Origin: Bifidobacterium aquikefiri | GTDB lineage: Bacteria > Actinomycetota > Actinomycetes > Actinomycetales > Bifidobacteriaceae | Direction: 5' to 3' | NCBI RefSeq assembly: GCF_002259795.1 | Contig: NZ_MWXA01000003.1 | Span: 62,001 to 126,000 of the forward strand | Length of the DNA: 64,000 nt | Part shown: one piece after another, positions 27,246 to 38,363 of the stretch | Position numbering within the stretch: the first letter of the stretch is position 1 | Layout: each line of letters opens with the position of its first letter | Program-made: the position numbers and the translations under genes | Notes under the pieces: generated by a model | Databases searched by the model: none | Seen by the model: only the letters and a program-made list of their open reading frames with translations | Told to the model about the DNA's origin: nothing

Positions 27246-29945
27246 TTACTGAGCGAATCCGGAAATATTTGGCGCTTGATACAGCACAGAATAAATAAAT
27301 CCATCGAAGAAGAGCAATAAGCAGAAACTTGCGCATAATAAAATCCCTTGGGAAGTCAATTGTGTGTCTATAGTATTCATTTCCTCAGCCTCTTTCCCTA
27401 ACAAACCTACATCTGTGTTGACTTGTTTAGAAAGGTTCATACCTGAATTGTTCGTAAAATACTGGCAGAAAATCCACATGACTGCTAGTGCAAGAATACC
27501 AACCCCGCAAAGATAATACCTACTTGAATAACCGCCAAACCTTCCGTTCTGCATAACGCTGGAATAAGTACCTTGAAGCTGAATCAGTAAAGCTACGACA
27601 ATCCCTAATATCCCAAATTGCAAATACTTCTTTCTACGGTCTTTAGCTTTCACAAAGAAGAGTATGAACGGTATGAGAAGAATGAGAACAATTCCAATTC
27701 GATCTAAACTGAAGAATGGCCAGTCTGCTGCTCTGCCAGTTGCGGTAGCTCCGGCTAAGTTGTACCACGTGTTTACGAAGTTAGAAATATATGTTGTTAG
27801 GAATCCCCAAACACCCATTTCTGGGCGTTGCCCGATAGGAGTGTACCAACCGCTATGGACGTATTCATGGTAAGCTAAGCTTGCAAAGTTTGGTTGAATT
27901 GTGTGGTATTTCACATGAAGATAGCCAAAATAAAGCACAATTGGCACATACAGAGGAATGGTAATTAGGAATTTCCAGCTGCAAATTTTTGTTATGCCTT
28001 TTTCCTTGAATAGGGAATACGCCAATATACATATTGCCGAGGAACTGACTATAAGACCTGCTGTTAGTTTTGTTAGTAGGCTTGTTACTATTCCCAGAGC
28101 GATAAGCGAATATGTGAATACGCTATAACGCTTCTCACTGAAGCGAATAAATCCTAACAATGATATTGCGACCGTTAGAATGGTAAGCGAATCATTAGTC
28201 ACTCCACTAACGCAATAAATAAGATTAGGAGGGCTGATAATAAGTAATCCATAGAGCAGGTGGAGCAGAGGTATTTTCGGTAACCTTGTAAGTCCGATAT
28301 AAAACAGTATCCCAACGCCGAGCATCGCAATGCAAAATGATTCTAATCGCATTTGACTGATATTGAATGAAGCTATATTCCCTTTAATCGTGACTCCATT
28401 AAGCAACTTCATGATTTGGTAATACAGTGGTGGATGACCAAGATAGTTGAAGCTTTGTGCGTGAGATATATCGAAAGAATCCGGAGCAGATCCCAACGCA
28501 TAAACTTTCATCTGTGCAAAATTCGGTACTAGAGTTCCAAATTTGCGCAAATACGCAATATAGGAGATATGGGCAAGTTCGTCTGGAAAGCCATTGACGT
28601 ATTTACTATAAATCAGAAATTGCATGCATGAATAACACAGCATTATTAGGTAATTTCCAGCTGACAGAATGAATTTAAATCTACTGAAAAATCTCCGTAG
28701 GGCTAGCAGATTAATTAAGAGAATAATACAAAAACCGATGACCAACAGTATGATTAATCCACGATAGTTAAATCCCGAGTAATTTGCTCCAACAGCTAGG
28801 AAAAGATTCTTGGCTGTAATATTTTGTGTTGTTGCGAAACTTTTATTAACCGACACCCTCGTAGTCTGAAATACTAGTGTCGGAACAGTTGAATCATTTA
28901 ATTTTGAAACAGTTATATCAACAGCCCCATTTTTTTTAGGGGCATTCGCCTCAATCGAAATTTGATTCAGATCCGCATTGAGCATACTTGGTGTGATGAG
29001 TCCTTTGAAAATTAAAATATGCGAAACGCCCTGTGTTATTGCAATTTGATACTCATCTTTGAAACGTTGACTACTGTAATAGACAGACTTGTAATTGGGG
29101 TCGTTACTGTCGGTAGGAGAAATACCATTAGTTATTGTAACTGGCAATGTAATAGATGAAACATCGGCTGCAGGTGTAATAGATTGAGTTATGCTAAATC
29201 GATCAGCCTGTTGAACAGGTGTAGCTGTGGAAGATGATGTTTCGCGGTGTAATTCAATTGGTTGTTTGACAAGAGCTGTATTCGCGACGAACCCTATCAC
29301 AAGGCATGCTATAAGAAGCCCACTCAAATAATAGATTTGTTTACTGCTCGAAAAAATGGTCAAGCGCAATATAAATGCCAAATATAACAATAAGAGTGCA
29401 GATAGAACGAAAAGTTTAACCTCTGATTTTAATTGCGCTTGCAACCATATAGTGCTCATCTGTTTTTCAGTCAGTTGATAAGCATTTTTATTGTTGTTCG
29501 TGCTATGGGAGAGCTGGTAACCATTTATTGAAGAAGTGTGATATAAGGTTTTCCCATTAACACTTACGACTACTGAAAGCTGTTGAATTGTAACATTATT
29601 TTCGGGTATGCTGATTTTGAGCGATTTTGAATCTTCATTTGCTGGGTCAATACGTAACTTAGCGACTGCATGTGGATTGTAATTAATACCAGTTTTTTGC
29701 GTTGCTGATTCCTCATAACCAGGATTATTATCAAATTTAAAGATCACTGAATCCGAAACAGAGGCGTTATCTGACAAAGAAACGACATAATATAAATTTA
29801 TCGGTGCCAATTTGATAAAACAAATTATTAACGCTAGAAAAGCAAAAAGTATTGAGCATGAAACAGCTTTATGAGTCCCAAGCCATGTGATGGTTTTTTT
29901 GATCTTGAGCTTCAGAGCTATTGTTCGTAAATTTCTTGTTGCCAC
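27246..29945 (-). CDS. DUF2142-like polytopic membrane protein with extracellular beta-rich domains
   Basis: This 899-residue protein starts at a GTG with no good ribosome binding site nearby, so the start is uncertain. Helix 1 (about 28-48) is followed by an outer beta-rich segment, two helices near 175-225, a second outer segment (about 230-375), then about ten helices. The GT-C-like core begins near residue 450 with GFPDELAHISYIAYLRKFG and continues with YLGHPPLYYQIMKLL, which fits the DUF2142 family. The Asp-Glu pair is the likely catalytic acid. It may transfer sugars from polyprenyl donors outside the cell. The gene is strongly AT-rich and forms a unit with the membrane gene that follows it. 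Confidence 0.65.
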   Translation of the reverse strand: MATRNLRTIALKLKIKKTITWLGTHKAVSCSILFAFLALIICFIKLAPINLYYVVSLSDNASVSDSVIFKFDNNPGYEESATQKTGINYNPHAVAKLRIDPANEDSKSLKISIPENNVTIQQLSVVVSVNGKTLYHTSSINGYQLSHSTNNNKNAYQLTEKQMSTIWLQAQLKSEVKLFVLSALLLLYLAFILRLTIFSSSKQIYYLSGLLIACLVIGFVANTALVKQPIELHRETSSSTATPVQQADRFSITQSITPAADVSSITLPVTITNGISPTDSNDPNYKSVYYSSQRFKDEYQIAITQGVSHILIFKGLITPSMLNADLNQISIEANAPKKNGAVDITVSKLNDSTVPTLVFQTTRVSVNKSFATTQNITAKNLFLAVGANYSGFNYRGLIILLVIGFCIILLINLLALRRFFSRFKFILSAGNYLIMLCYSCMQFLIYSKYVNGFPDELAHISYIAYLRKFGTLVPNFAQMKVYALGSAPDSFDISHAQSFNYLGHPPLYYQIMKLLNGVTIKGNIASFNISQMRLESFCIAMLGVGILFYIGLTRLPKIPLLHLLYGLLIISPPNLIYCVSGVTNDSLTILTVAISLLGFIRFSEKRYSVFTYSLIALGIVTSLLTKLTAGLIVSSSAICILAYSLFKEKGITKICSWKFLITIPLYVPIVLYFGYLHVKYHTIQPNFASLAYHEYVHSGWYTPIGQRPEMGVWGFLTTYISNFVNTWYNLAGATATGRAADWPFFSLDRIGIVLILLIPFILFFVKAKDRRKKYLQFGILGIVVALLIQLQGTYSSVMQNGRFGGYSSRYYLCGVGILALAVMWIFCQYFTNNSGMNLSKQVNTDVGLLGKEAEEMNTIDTQLTSQGILLCASFCLLLFFDGFIYSVLYQAPNISGFAQ

Positions 29946-31318
<1,373 letters not shown>

Positions 31319-31459
31319 GATTCAACAATAGCAATGTCTGTGAGCATTACACAGAATAGGCACGAGCCGTTCAGAGCGATACTCATTCAGTTGCGAGTAC
31401 CATTTCTGAAAGACATATTTATGCACTTGATGGATGCGGCGAAAGGATCAGATTAAACG

Positions 31460-32896
31460 ATGGAATTCGAGAAGGAACTCAAGGCAACGAAAACAAATAT
31501 TCCTGGATTGGTTGTCTTCGATTTGCCAGTACATGGCGATAACCGAGGTTGGTTCAAGGAAAACTGGCAACGTGCCAAGATGAGCGAACTTGGTCTACCT
31601 GATTTCGGACCAGTTCAGAACAACATCAGTTTCAACACCACGCGTGGAGTTACACGAGGTATTCATGCCGAACCTTGGGACAAGTTCATTTCCATTGCAA
31701 CCGGTGAGATTTTCGGAGCTTGGGTTGATCTGCGCCCAGGCAAGACCTTCGGTGAAGTGTTTACAACGAAACTTGATCCATCCAAAGCCATTTTCGTGCC
31801 CCGAGGAGTGGGCAATAGCTTCCAGACGCTCACTGATGGCACTGCATACACCTACCTTGTCAATGCCCATTGGAGCATGGAGCAGAAGAAGACATACACT
31901 TTCGTCAATCTCGCTGATCCGGAGCTTAACATTGAATGGCCCATCCCACTTGAAGAGAGTGAACGAAGCGAAGCCGACCTGCACCACCCCATGCTCAAGG
32001 ACGCGACTCCAATGGGACCTCGCAGAACTTTGGTCACCGGTTCAAACGGTCAGCTTGGCCACGCAATCCGAGCATATGCGGAAGCACATCACGCGCAAGG
32101 CTTTGAATATACAGATATCGATACCTTCGATTTCTCGGATCCAGCAAGCTACGACAAGATTAACTGGGCTCTCTACGGAACCATCATCAATGCAGGTGCA
32201 TATACTGCAGTGGACAAGGCGGAGACCCCAGAGGGTCGTGTAACTGCCTGGAAAGCCAACGCTCAGGGGCCGGCGCTGCTTGCCAAAGTCGCTGCAGAGC
32301 ATAAGATCACCCTTGTACACATTTCCAGTGACTACGTCTTTGACGGCGTCGCCAAGCAGCATACAGAAACCGAGCCATTCGCACCATTGGGCGTATACGG
32401 CCAGGCCAAGGCTGCAGGAGATACCGCAGTTGCGAATACTCCGCGGCATTACATCGTTCGTTCAAGCTGGGTCATTGGCGAAGGTCACAACTTTGTGAAG
32501 ACGATGAACATGCTTTCCAAGAAGGTTACCGACAACGATTCATCGATCACCGTCGTGGATGACCAGCATGGTCGACTGACCTTCACACAGGACATGGCCG
32601 CGGGCATTTTCCATCTCTTGGATAGCCATGCGGGATATGGCACCTACAATCTCACCGGTTCAGGCAGAATCGCAACGTGGTGTGATATCGCCAAGACAGT
32701 ATTTGCCTTGTCCGGTGCCGACCCTGAACGTGTCAAGCCAGTGAGCACCGACGAGTACATGACCAATGCGAAGGGACCGGTTTCACCTCGTCCAGTCAAT
32801 AGTGCACTTGACCTTGCAAAGATTGAATCCGCAGGCTTCCATCCCGAGGATTGGGAAGAGGCTTTGAAACAGTACGTAATCACCCTCGAAGGCTGA
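31460..32896 (+). CDS. rmlCD: Fused dTDP-4-keto-6-deoxyglucose 3,5-epimerase / dTDP-4-keto-rhamnose reductase
   Basis: The 478-residue protein joins two steps of dTDP-rhamnose synthesis. Residues 1 to about 185 are an RmlC cupin (GLVVFDLPVHGDNRGWFKE, NNISFNTTRGVTRGIHAEPWDKF with the catalytic His, IFVPRGVGNSFQTL). Residues about 193-478 are an RmlD reductase (RTLVTGSNGQLGHAIRAY, HISSDYVFDG, VYGQAKAAGD with Tyr and Lys). A short linker (ADLHHPMLKDATPMGP) separates them. Such fusions occur in bifidobacteria, as I recall. It lies seven bases upstream of the next GTG-started gene, so they form one operon with rmlB. Confidence 0.95.
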   Translation: MEFEKELKATKTNIPGLVVFDLPVHGDNRGWFKENWQRAKMSELGLPDFGPVQNNISFNTTRGVTRGIHAEPWDKFISIATGEIFGAWVDLRPGKTFGEVFTTKLDPSKAIFVPRGVGNSFQTLTDGTAYTYLVNAHWSMEQKKTYTFVNLADPELNIEWPIPLEESERSEADLHHPMLKDATPMGPRRTLVTGSNGQLGHAIRAYAEAHHAQGFEYTDIDTFDFSDPASYDKINWALYGTIINAGAYTAVDKAETPEGRVTAWKANAQGPALLAKVAAEHKITLVHISSDYVFDGVAKQHTETEPFAPLGVYGQAKAAGDTAVANTPRHYIVRSSWVIGEGHNFVKTMNMLSKKVTDNDSSITVVDDQHGRLTFTQDMAAGIFHLLDSHAGYGTYNLTGSGRIATWCDIAKTVFALSGADPERVKPVSTDEYMTNAKGPVSPRPVNSALDLAKIESAGFHPEDWEEALKQYVITLEG

Positions 32897-32902
32897 CGCA
32901 CC

Positions 32903-34366
32903 GTGTCGAATCCTCAGCTCGGAGATAACGTTTCTGACGTGGAAGCTGATTCATCTCACGAAGATGATTCAGCTCAATCGAGTGGACTCAACAACGGGGA
33001 TTTCAAGCCTATCCAAGGGCACAGATACTGTGTTCTTCCCATTGTTGTTTTCCTGATTCTATGTCTAGCACAGTGCTCATGGTTTTTAGTGCGACTGGGG
33101 CCATTGACATCTCCAGATCCAGATATGCACGGTCCCGCGGCCTATACGCTGGCAACAGGAAAGATCTTCTCTCCAACACATAAAGAATTTGATGGTGCAG
33201 GTAACCAGGTTTTGCGTCAAAGTCTTGATGGGGATGAAAGATTTCTCTATTTGAGTGGCAAAACTAACGTTTTGGACATTGGAGCCATACAGCTTTCGAT
33301 AAAGGGCGATGCAAGTATTCAACAGCAAAAGCTTGCAAATAGTCAGCCGAAGGTAAATGTCACGATTCCCGATGCGCATCATGCGAACAGGGCGAATCAA
33401 TATTTTCCATTGCTATATGCACCGCAGGGAACGGGTTTGCGTATTGGATTATCAATCCATCTTTCGCCATATGCAAGCTGGCAATTGGCTAGAATTACAA
33501 ACATCATAACGTTTATAATAATCTGGGGAGTGGCAATATGGCTTATTCCTCGAGGAAAATGGGTTTTGGTCGCTATCGGATCTATGCCTTCGATTGTGTA
33601 TCTTCTTTCAAGCCTTATGCCTGATGGATTAATCATCGCTTTATGCGGCCTCTTCACAGCTATGTTGATAAGAACAATTGTCGATAATCGACATTCCTCG
33701 AAATTGGAGTGCGTTATATATTCTCTGGTACTTTTGTATCTGCTGTATGGCAAGATTTTTTACGCATTACCAGTACTTATTATCTTTGCACTCCCGCATA
33801 CGCTAATGAATATCAAGACTAAAATCTTGACGGTTTTCATCCCTGTTACGGTATTCTGCGTCACTTTTATACCTTGGGAATTATATTTTGGTGGTCTGTT
33901 AGCAATCGCCAATGTAAAAAGCAACTTGCACGATATAGTTTCAGATCCAACAAGAATCGGGTCATTGACGCTTCATTCAATAATGCAGATACCGCGAATG
34001 TTCATTCATCAACCAATCTGGTTTTTCCCTCAGTTCGTTCTACTGTTAACAGTTTGGTTGTGCTGTGCCATTAATGCACTGGTTGAGCGGTCTGCAAATT
34101 CTCAAAAGCGTGTGCTCTTTTCACAATGGCTCAGTCGCAATCGTTATTGCGTGACCATTCTTATGCTCAGTTTTAGTGCCGTTATGTGCATGTATGGTTT
34201 TCTCGCGTTGACTTGGAATGATCTAGGCAATAATAGCATCACCGCACTTGGAGGATTTCAATTACGTTATATATATCCGCTCTTGCCGTGCTGTGTGTTT
34301 GCATTTGTGCCAAATACTGTGGTGAATAAGGAAAGGGAAGTTAATTTGATTGCAGCCAACGCATAA
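32903..34366 (+). CDS. DUF2142-like polytopic membrane protein
   Basis: This 487-residue protein starts at a GTG six bases after the rmlCD stop. A polar N-terminal tail of about 40 residues precedes helix 1 (about 45-67), then LTSPDPDMHGPAAYTLATGKIF, an acidic motif in the place where DUF2142 and GT-C proteins hold a catalytic acid. About ten helices follow. A region (about 95-160) between the motif and helix 2 is a beta-rich outer segment. Being behind rmlCD, it may use a rhamnosyl or related lipid donor. The last 26 bases overlap the 3' end of the convergent glycosyltransferase gene. Confidence 0.6.
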   Translation: MSNPQLGDNVSDVEADSSHEDDSAQSSGLNNGDFKPIQGHRYCVLPIVVFLILCLAQCSWFLVRLGPLTSPDPDMHGPAAYTLATGKIFSPTHKEFDGAGNQVLRQSLDGDERFLYLSGKTNVLDIGAIQLSIKGDASIQQQKLANSQPKVNVTIPDAHHANRANQYFPLLYAPQGTGLRIGLSIHLSPYASWQLARITNIITFIIIWGVAIWLIPRGKWVLVAIGSMPSIVYLLSSLMPDGLIIALCGLFTAMLIRTIVDNRHSSKLECVIYSLVLLYLLYGKIFYALPVLIIFALPHTLMNIKTKILTVFIPVTVFCVTFIPWELYFGGLLAIANVKSNLHDIVSDPTRIGSLTLHSIMQIPRMFIHQPIWFFPQFVLLLTVWLCCAINALVERSANSQKRVLFSQWLSRNRYCVTILMLSFSAVMCMYGFLALTWNDLGNNSITALGGFQLRYIYPLLPCCVFAFVPNTVVNKEREVNLIAANA

Positions 34367-35432
34367 TCGGTCGGGTTACCTCGAAGGCCGTAAACTTTTT
34401 GGAGCACTGCCGTGAGGCTTCCATATGTTGTTGAAGCTGCGAAGGGTGCTGAATGAGCGTTGCGATTGCATCGCGCAATGCCTTAGCGTTTCCTGGCTCT
34501 GTGAATATAGCGCTTGTGCCCAGCTCTCGTCTTTGCGGTGGAGTGTCACTTGTTATTATCGCGCATCCGGCTGCCATGGACTGATAGACCTTGTTTGGAA
34601 CCACGTGAAGGCCTTTGGAAGTGGTTGAAAAAATTCCAAGAGCAATGTCATACGTACTGACAAGAAGTGGCAGATCTTCAGGTTCGATCCAATTGATGAA
34701 TTCGACGTTATTCAACTTCTCAAGTTGCCTATGTACATATTCGTAATCCTGGCCCTGACCAATGAGTGTCACATGTGGGGTAATTCCTCGTTGCGCGAGG
34801 AGTTGTATTCCTTCAGCTATCACTGGAACGCCTTGGAGTGGCGTGTATAAACCATAAAAGACGATGTCTTTATCTCGCCCATCTGTCAATGTTCGAGCGT
34901 TATACCATTCTTTACTTGCGCCTACGGGAATTACAAGTCCGTGGTCCTGTGGCTGAAGCATGGCCTTGTGCTCTTCGGTATCAAGAAGAACAAGCGAAGA
35001 AGCATTAATTGCCATGCGGTCTAAATGCTTGAGTAAGGTGACTTTTATTCCGGAAGAACCGCGATCCTTTGCCGTATCACCTGCAAAGATAAGGTGATCC
35101 AGCAAGATGGGAATACCACGGAACAAATGACGTGCTAGCAATACGTCAAAGTGGCCCATATAACCTACCAGAACAGCATCTGGATTGCCATTGGTTTTGA
35201 CCCAGCGCTTCGCATCTTTGCGCAGGTGAATCCACAGATTCAACAAATGTGTTGCAAAACCAAAGAGCTTCCATGGCTTTTTCAATATCTCTACTCGACC
35301 CGCTGTTGAGAGTGTCAGAGGATGATTGATTTCAACGACTTCGCAGCCATGTTCACGCAGGCCATCGATGATGATGCCAACTCTCGGGTGTTTTCGTTTG
35401 TTATATGTACCGAAAGCCAGTATCCGCTTCAT
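34341..35432 (-). CDS. GT-B fold glycosyltransferase (family 4-like)
   Basis: The 363-residue protein has two Rossmann-like halves: RILAFGTYNKRKHPRVGIIIDGL at the start, then DAVLVGYMGHFDVLLARHL, and in the C-terminal half DIVFYGLYTPLQGVPVIAEGI, HVTLIGQGQDYEYV and the donor-binding VPNKVYQSMAAGCAIITSD with a following E-containing motif (FTEPGNAKALRDAI). This is the GT4 pattern. It probably transfers a hexose from a nucleotide sugar on the cytoplasmic side. The gene is convergent with and overlaps the preceding membrane protein by 26 bases, and it sits 34 bases downstream of a GT2 gene on the same strand. Confidence 0.85.
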   Translation of the reverse strand: MKRILAFGTYNKRKHPRVGIIIDGLREHGCEVVEINHPLTLSTAGRVEILKKPWKLFGFATHLLNLWIHLRKDAKRWVKTNGNPDAVLVGYMGHFDVLLARHLFRGIPILLDHLIFAGDTAKDRGSSGIKVTLLKHLDRMAINASSLVLLDTEEHKAMLQPQDHGLVIPVGASKEWYNARTLTDGRDKDIVFYGLYTPLQGVPVIAEGIQLLAQRGITPHVTLIGQGQDYEYVHRQLEKLNNVEFINWIEPEDLPLLVSTYDIALGIFSTTSKGLHVVPNKVYQSMAAGCAIITSDTPPQRRELGTSAIFTEPGNAKALRDAIATLIQHPSQLQQHMEASRQCSKKFTAFEVTRPIMRWLQSN

Positions 35433-35466
35433 TATTTCATCAATTCCTTAGCAGGTTATGTATGGT

Positions 35467-36480
35467 TCAGAGGTTATGAGCAGCGGGCGTTCCATCAGCA
35501 GATTCAGATTCAGAGTGCTCACGCTCCCAAATCTTCTGATAAGGCTTTGAATACATGATTTCTTTGGTGCGTTCGAGTTCGTCTTCAACGAGTTTTCGTT
35601 GGATGCGCTGCACTTCCGATATGATGAGCAGTGCAAGTGAGATTACAGCGCAGGTCAGCATGGCTGTTCCTGCCAGCAGTGATTGAACGTGGCCCCTTCC
35701 TTCTGTCGCAGGAAGAGTAAGAAATCGGATAAACGGGAAAACGCCTAGAACTCCGAAGATAATGGTTGACCACAAAAAGATGACGTGGGCTTTGAACATC
35801 AGGAAGCTACGGACGATTGCGCCACCCGACTTGGCCATATGTTCGAAGATATTGGTAAACAGACGGGATTCACGCGTCTTGGGATTGGTGGTTATCGCGA
35901 AGCTGGTGATAGCCAGGCGCTTGTTGCCGGCCTGAATGATTGTCTCCATGCAATAGCTGAATTCGGTCACAATGTTGAGCTGCATGAGCGCCGTGCGTGA
36001 ATAAGCCCTGAATCCACTTGCTGCATCTGGGATATGTGTGCCCGCCGCCTTGTTCACGACCCATGAGCCAAATCGTTGCATCAGACGTTTAAAAGGTGAA
36101 AATTCTTTGATCTTTGATGTCTGACGGTCACCAACTACGATCTCGGCTTCGCCACGAATGACTGGCTGGGCCAGTTCGCCGATCATTTCGCTGGGGTATT
36201 GGTTGTCGCCATCAGTGTTCACCACGATGTCTGCGCCATGCTTCAGTGCATAGTCGACTCCATCACGGAATGCTCGTGCAAGGCCCATCGGCCTGGCATG
36301 ATGCACGACATGCTTGACACCCAGGCTCCGTGCGACCGCGACGGTGTTGTCAGAGCAACCGTCGTCGACAATCATGAGTTCGACATCGTCGACCCCCGGA
36401 ATCGTCCTGGGAATCTTCTCAAGTACCAGTGGGAGCGTTTTCTCCTCATTAAGGCATGGAATTTGTATGAAGAGACGCAT
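35467..36480 (-). CDS. DPM-like family 2 glycosyltransferase with C-terminal membrane helices (GtrB-type)
   Basis: This 337-residue protein shows LFIQIPCLNEEKTLPLVLEKIP, LMIVDDGCSDNTVAVARS, ADIVVNTDGDNQYPSEMI (DXD) and the acceptor-region DAASGFRAYSRTALMQL, followed by two hydrophobic segments (about 228-250 and 262-285) and a charged tail. It is thus a second candidate polyprenyl-phosphate sugar synthase besides the one at 15.1 kb. It reads divergently from rmlA. The donor sugar is unknown. The tail (EREHSESESADGTPAAH) is polar and not conserved-looking. Confidence 0.87.
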   Translation of the reverse strand: MRLFIQIPCLNEEKTLPLVLEKIPRTIPGVDDVELMIVDDGCSDNTVAVARSLGVKHVVHHARPMGLARAFRDGVDYALKHGADIVVNTDGDNQYPSEMIGELAQPVIRGEAEIVVGDRQTSKIKEFSPFKRLMQRFGSWVVNKAAGTHIPDAASGFRAYSRTALMQLNIVTEFSYCMETIIQAGNKRLAITSFAITTNPKTRESRLFTNIFEHMAKSGGAIVRSFLMFKAHVIFLWSTIIFGVLGVFPFIRFLTLPATEGRGHVQSLLAGTAMLTCAVISLALLIISEVQRIQRKLVEDELERTKEIMYSKPYQKIWEREHSESESADGTPAAHNL

Positions 36481-36578
36481 CTATTGTCTACTCCTCGCCG
36501 ATTTTGACGCTACTATAGTTCAGTTACCTGATACATAATAATCTACGTTGCGGTAAGTACGTGGCGGAAAGAGGTTGT

Positions 36579-37469
36579 ATGAAAGGCATTATATTGGCCG
36601 GCGGTTCGGGAACGAGGCTGTACCCGTTGACGACGGTCACTTCGAAGCAGCTGTTGCCGGTGTACGACAAGCCGATGATCTATTACCCGCTCTCAGTGCT
36701 CATGATGGCTGGAATTCAAGACATTCTGGTGATCTCGACACCACAGGATCTACCGAACTTCAAACGCCTCCTAGGCTCTGGCGACCAGTTTGGCGTCCAT
36801 TTCTCGTATGTGGAGCAGCCAAAGCCAGAGGGACTGGCGCAGGCATTCATTCTGGGCGAGGATTTCATTGCTGGCGAACCGTGTGCATTGGTTCTGGGCG
36901 ACAACATCTTCTATGGCAATGGTCTTGGCAACGTGCTGCGCAAGGCGGCAGCAGAGCGTCATGGTGCTACGGTCTTCGGCTATTATGTCGACGATCCTGA
37001 GCGTTATGGCGTTGTCGAGTTTGACAAGGAGAGAAGAGTCGTTTCCATTGCAGAAAAGCCAGAGCATCCGGCATCCAACTACGCGGTGACAGGGCTGTAT
37101 TTCTATGATTCACGCGTGACCGAAATGGCCAAGCGGGTCAAGCCGTCGCCACGTGGTGAGCTCGAAATCACCGATCTGAACGAGATGTATCTCAAGGATG
37201 GCTCGTTGAACGTGATGACTCTCGGTCGCGGATATGCCTGGCTCGATACCGGCACAATGGACAGCCTCTATGAGGCAGGGGAGTTCGTTCGCACCGTGCA
37301 GAAGGCGCAGGGCTTGCCGATTTCGGTCGTCGAAGAGGTTGCATACGAGAACAAGTGGATCGATCGAGATCAGCTTGTGGAGGCTGCGTGTAAATACGGC
37401 AAGTCACCATACGGCCAGCATCTCAAGCAGGTGGCCGAAAATCGCATCATCTCCCGACCGGATGACTGA
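36579..37469 (+). CDS. rmlA: Glucose-1-phosphate thymidylyltransferase
   Basis: The start at 36579, behind AAAGAGG, gives [19 protein letters not shown] (296 residues), the standard nucleotidyltransferase opening with the GSGTR motif. [46 protein letters not shown] and [10 protein letters not shown] are RmlA signatures. It makes dTDP-glucose, the first step toward dTDP-L-rhamnose. It is 66 bases upstream of the Wzm/Wzt exporter genes and probably co-transcribed with them, separate from rmlB and rmlCD. Confidence 0.96.
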   Translation: MKGIILAGGSGTRLYPLTTVTSKQLLPVYDKPMIYYPLSVLMMAGIQDILVISTPQDLPNFKRLLGSGDQFGVHFSYVEQPKPEGLAQAFILGEDFIAGEPCALVLGDNIFYGNGLGNVLRKAAAERHGATVFGYYVDDPERYGVVEFDKERRVVSIAEKPEHPASNYAVTGLYFYDSRVTEMAKRVKPSPRGELEITDLNEMYLKDGSLNVMTLGRGYAWLDTGTMDSLYEAGEFVRTVQKAQGLPISVVEEVAYENKWIDRDQLVEAACKYGKSPYGQHLKQVAENRIISRPDD

Positions 37470-37535
37470 GCTTGCACAATTGGCGGCTCATTGTGGTGAG
37501 CTACTATAAGGACGTTTATTCACAAGGAGTCCGTA

Positions 37536-38363
37536 TTGCAGATTTTTGAGATATTTACAGAGAAGAACCGTGTGCTTCTTAAGGCCATGGTCGCCACAGA
37601 CTTCAAGCTACGATATCAGCAATCGTTCCTTGGTTATATATGGTCTGTTTTAAAGCCACTTCTGCTATTCAGCGTGATGTATTTGGTATTCATCCGATTT
37701 CTGAAGTTCGGAGCGGATGTGCCGCATTTCTCCGTTGGTTTGCTTCTCGGCATCACCATGTGGAACTTCTTCGTGGAAACGACGTCGGGAGCGATGTCTT
37801 CCGTCGTGGTTCATGGGGATTTGATGAGAAAGATCAACTTCTCCAAATTCGTCGTTGTCATTTCAGCTGGCATGAGTGCACTGATCAACTTTGGCATCAA
37901 CTTCATTGTGGTGATTATCTTCGCTCTGATCAACGGAGTGCAGCCGAGTTGGTGGGGTTTGCTGATTTTCCCACTCGTTATCGAGCTATTCGTTCTATCG
38001 CTGGGAGTTGGATTCTATCTCGGTGCCCTATATGTTACTTTCCGCGACCTGAGTCCAATCTGGGAAGTGGTTATTCAGGCTGGTTTCTACGCCACTCCAA
38101 TCATTTATCCGGTTTCTTTGGTTGCGACCAATCTAGGCCCTCATTATGGACCTTTGCTGAGCCGATTGATCTTGCTCAATCCGCTTGCTCAAATAGTTCA
38201 GGATGCCCGGCACATTTTGATTGCACCTCAGAATCCTATTATTTGGGAGTCTTTCAGCAACCCTCTGATTAAGCTGATTCCTGTGATTATCTGTGTTCTA
38301 TTCTTTGTCGGCGGAATTACATATTTCTCTTCTAAATCAAACAAGTTTGCGGAGTTGGTATGA
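37536..38363 (+). CDS. wzm: ABC-2 type polysaccharide export permease
   Basis: The 275-residue protein starts at a TTG supported by AAGGAG seven bases upstream. It has six hydrophobic segments and the usual cytoplasmic entry FTEKNRVLLKAMVATDFKLRYQQSFLGYIWSVLKPLLLF, the conserved amphipathic region of O-antigen/teichoic-acid exporters. NPLAQIVQDARHILIAPQ is also typical. It forms the membrane channel for a lipid-linked polysaccharide. It overlaps the ATPase gene by four bases (ATGA). Confidence 0.93.
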   Translation: MQIFEIFTEKNRVLLKAMVATDFKLRYQQSFLGYIWSVLKPLLLFSVMYLVFIRFLKFGADVPHFSVGLLLGITMWNFFVETTSGAMSSVVVHGDLMRKINFSKFVVVISAGMSALINFGINFIVVIIFALINGVQPSWWGLLIFPLVIELFVLSLGVGFYLGALYVTFRDLSPIWEVVIQAGFYATPIIYPVSLVATNLGPHYGPLLSRLILLNPLAQIVQDARHILIAPQNPIIWESFSNPLIKLIPVIICVLFFVGGITYFSSKSNKFAELV

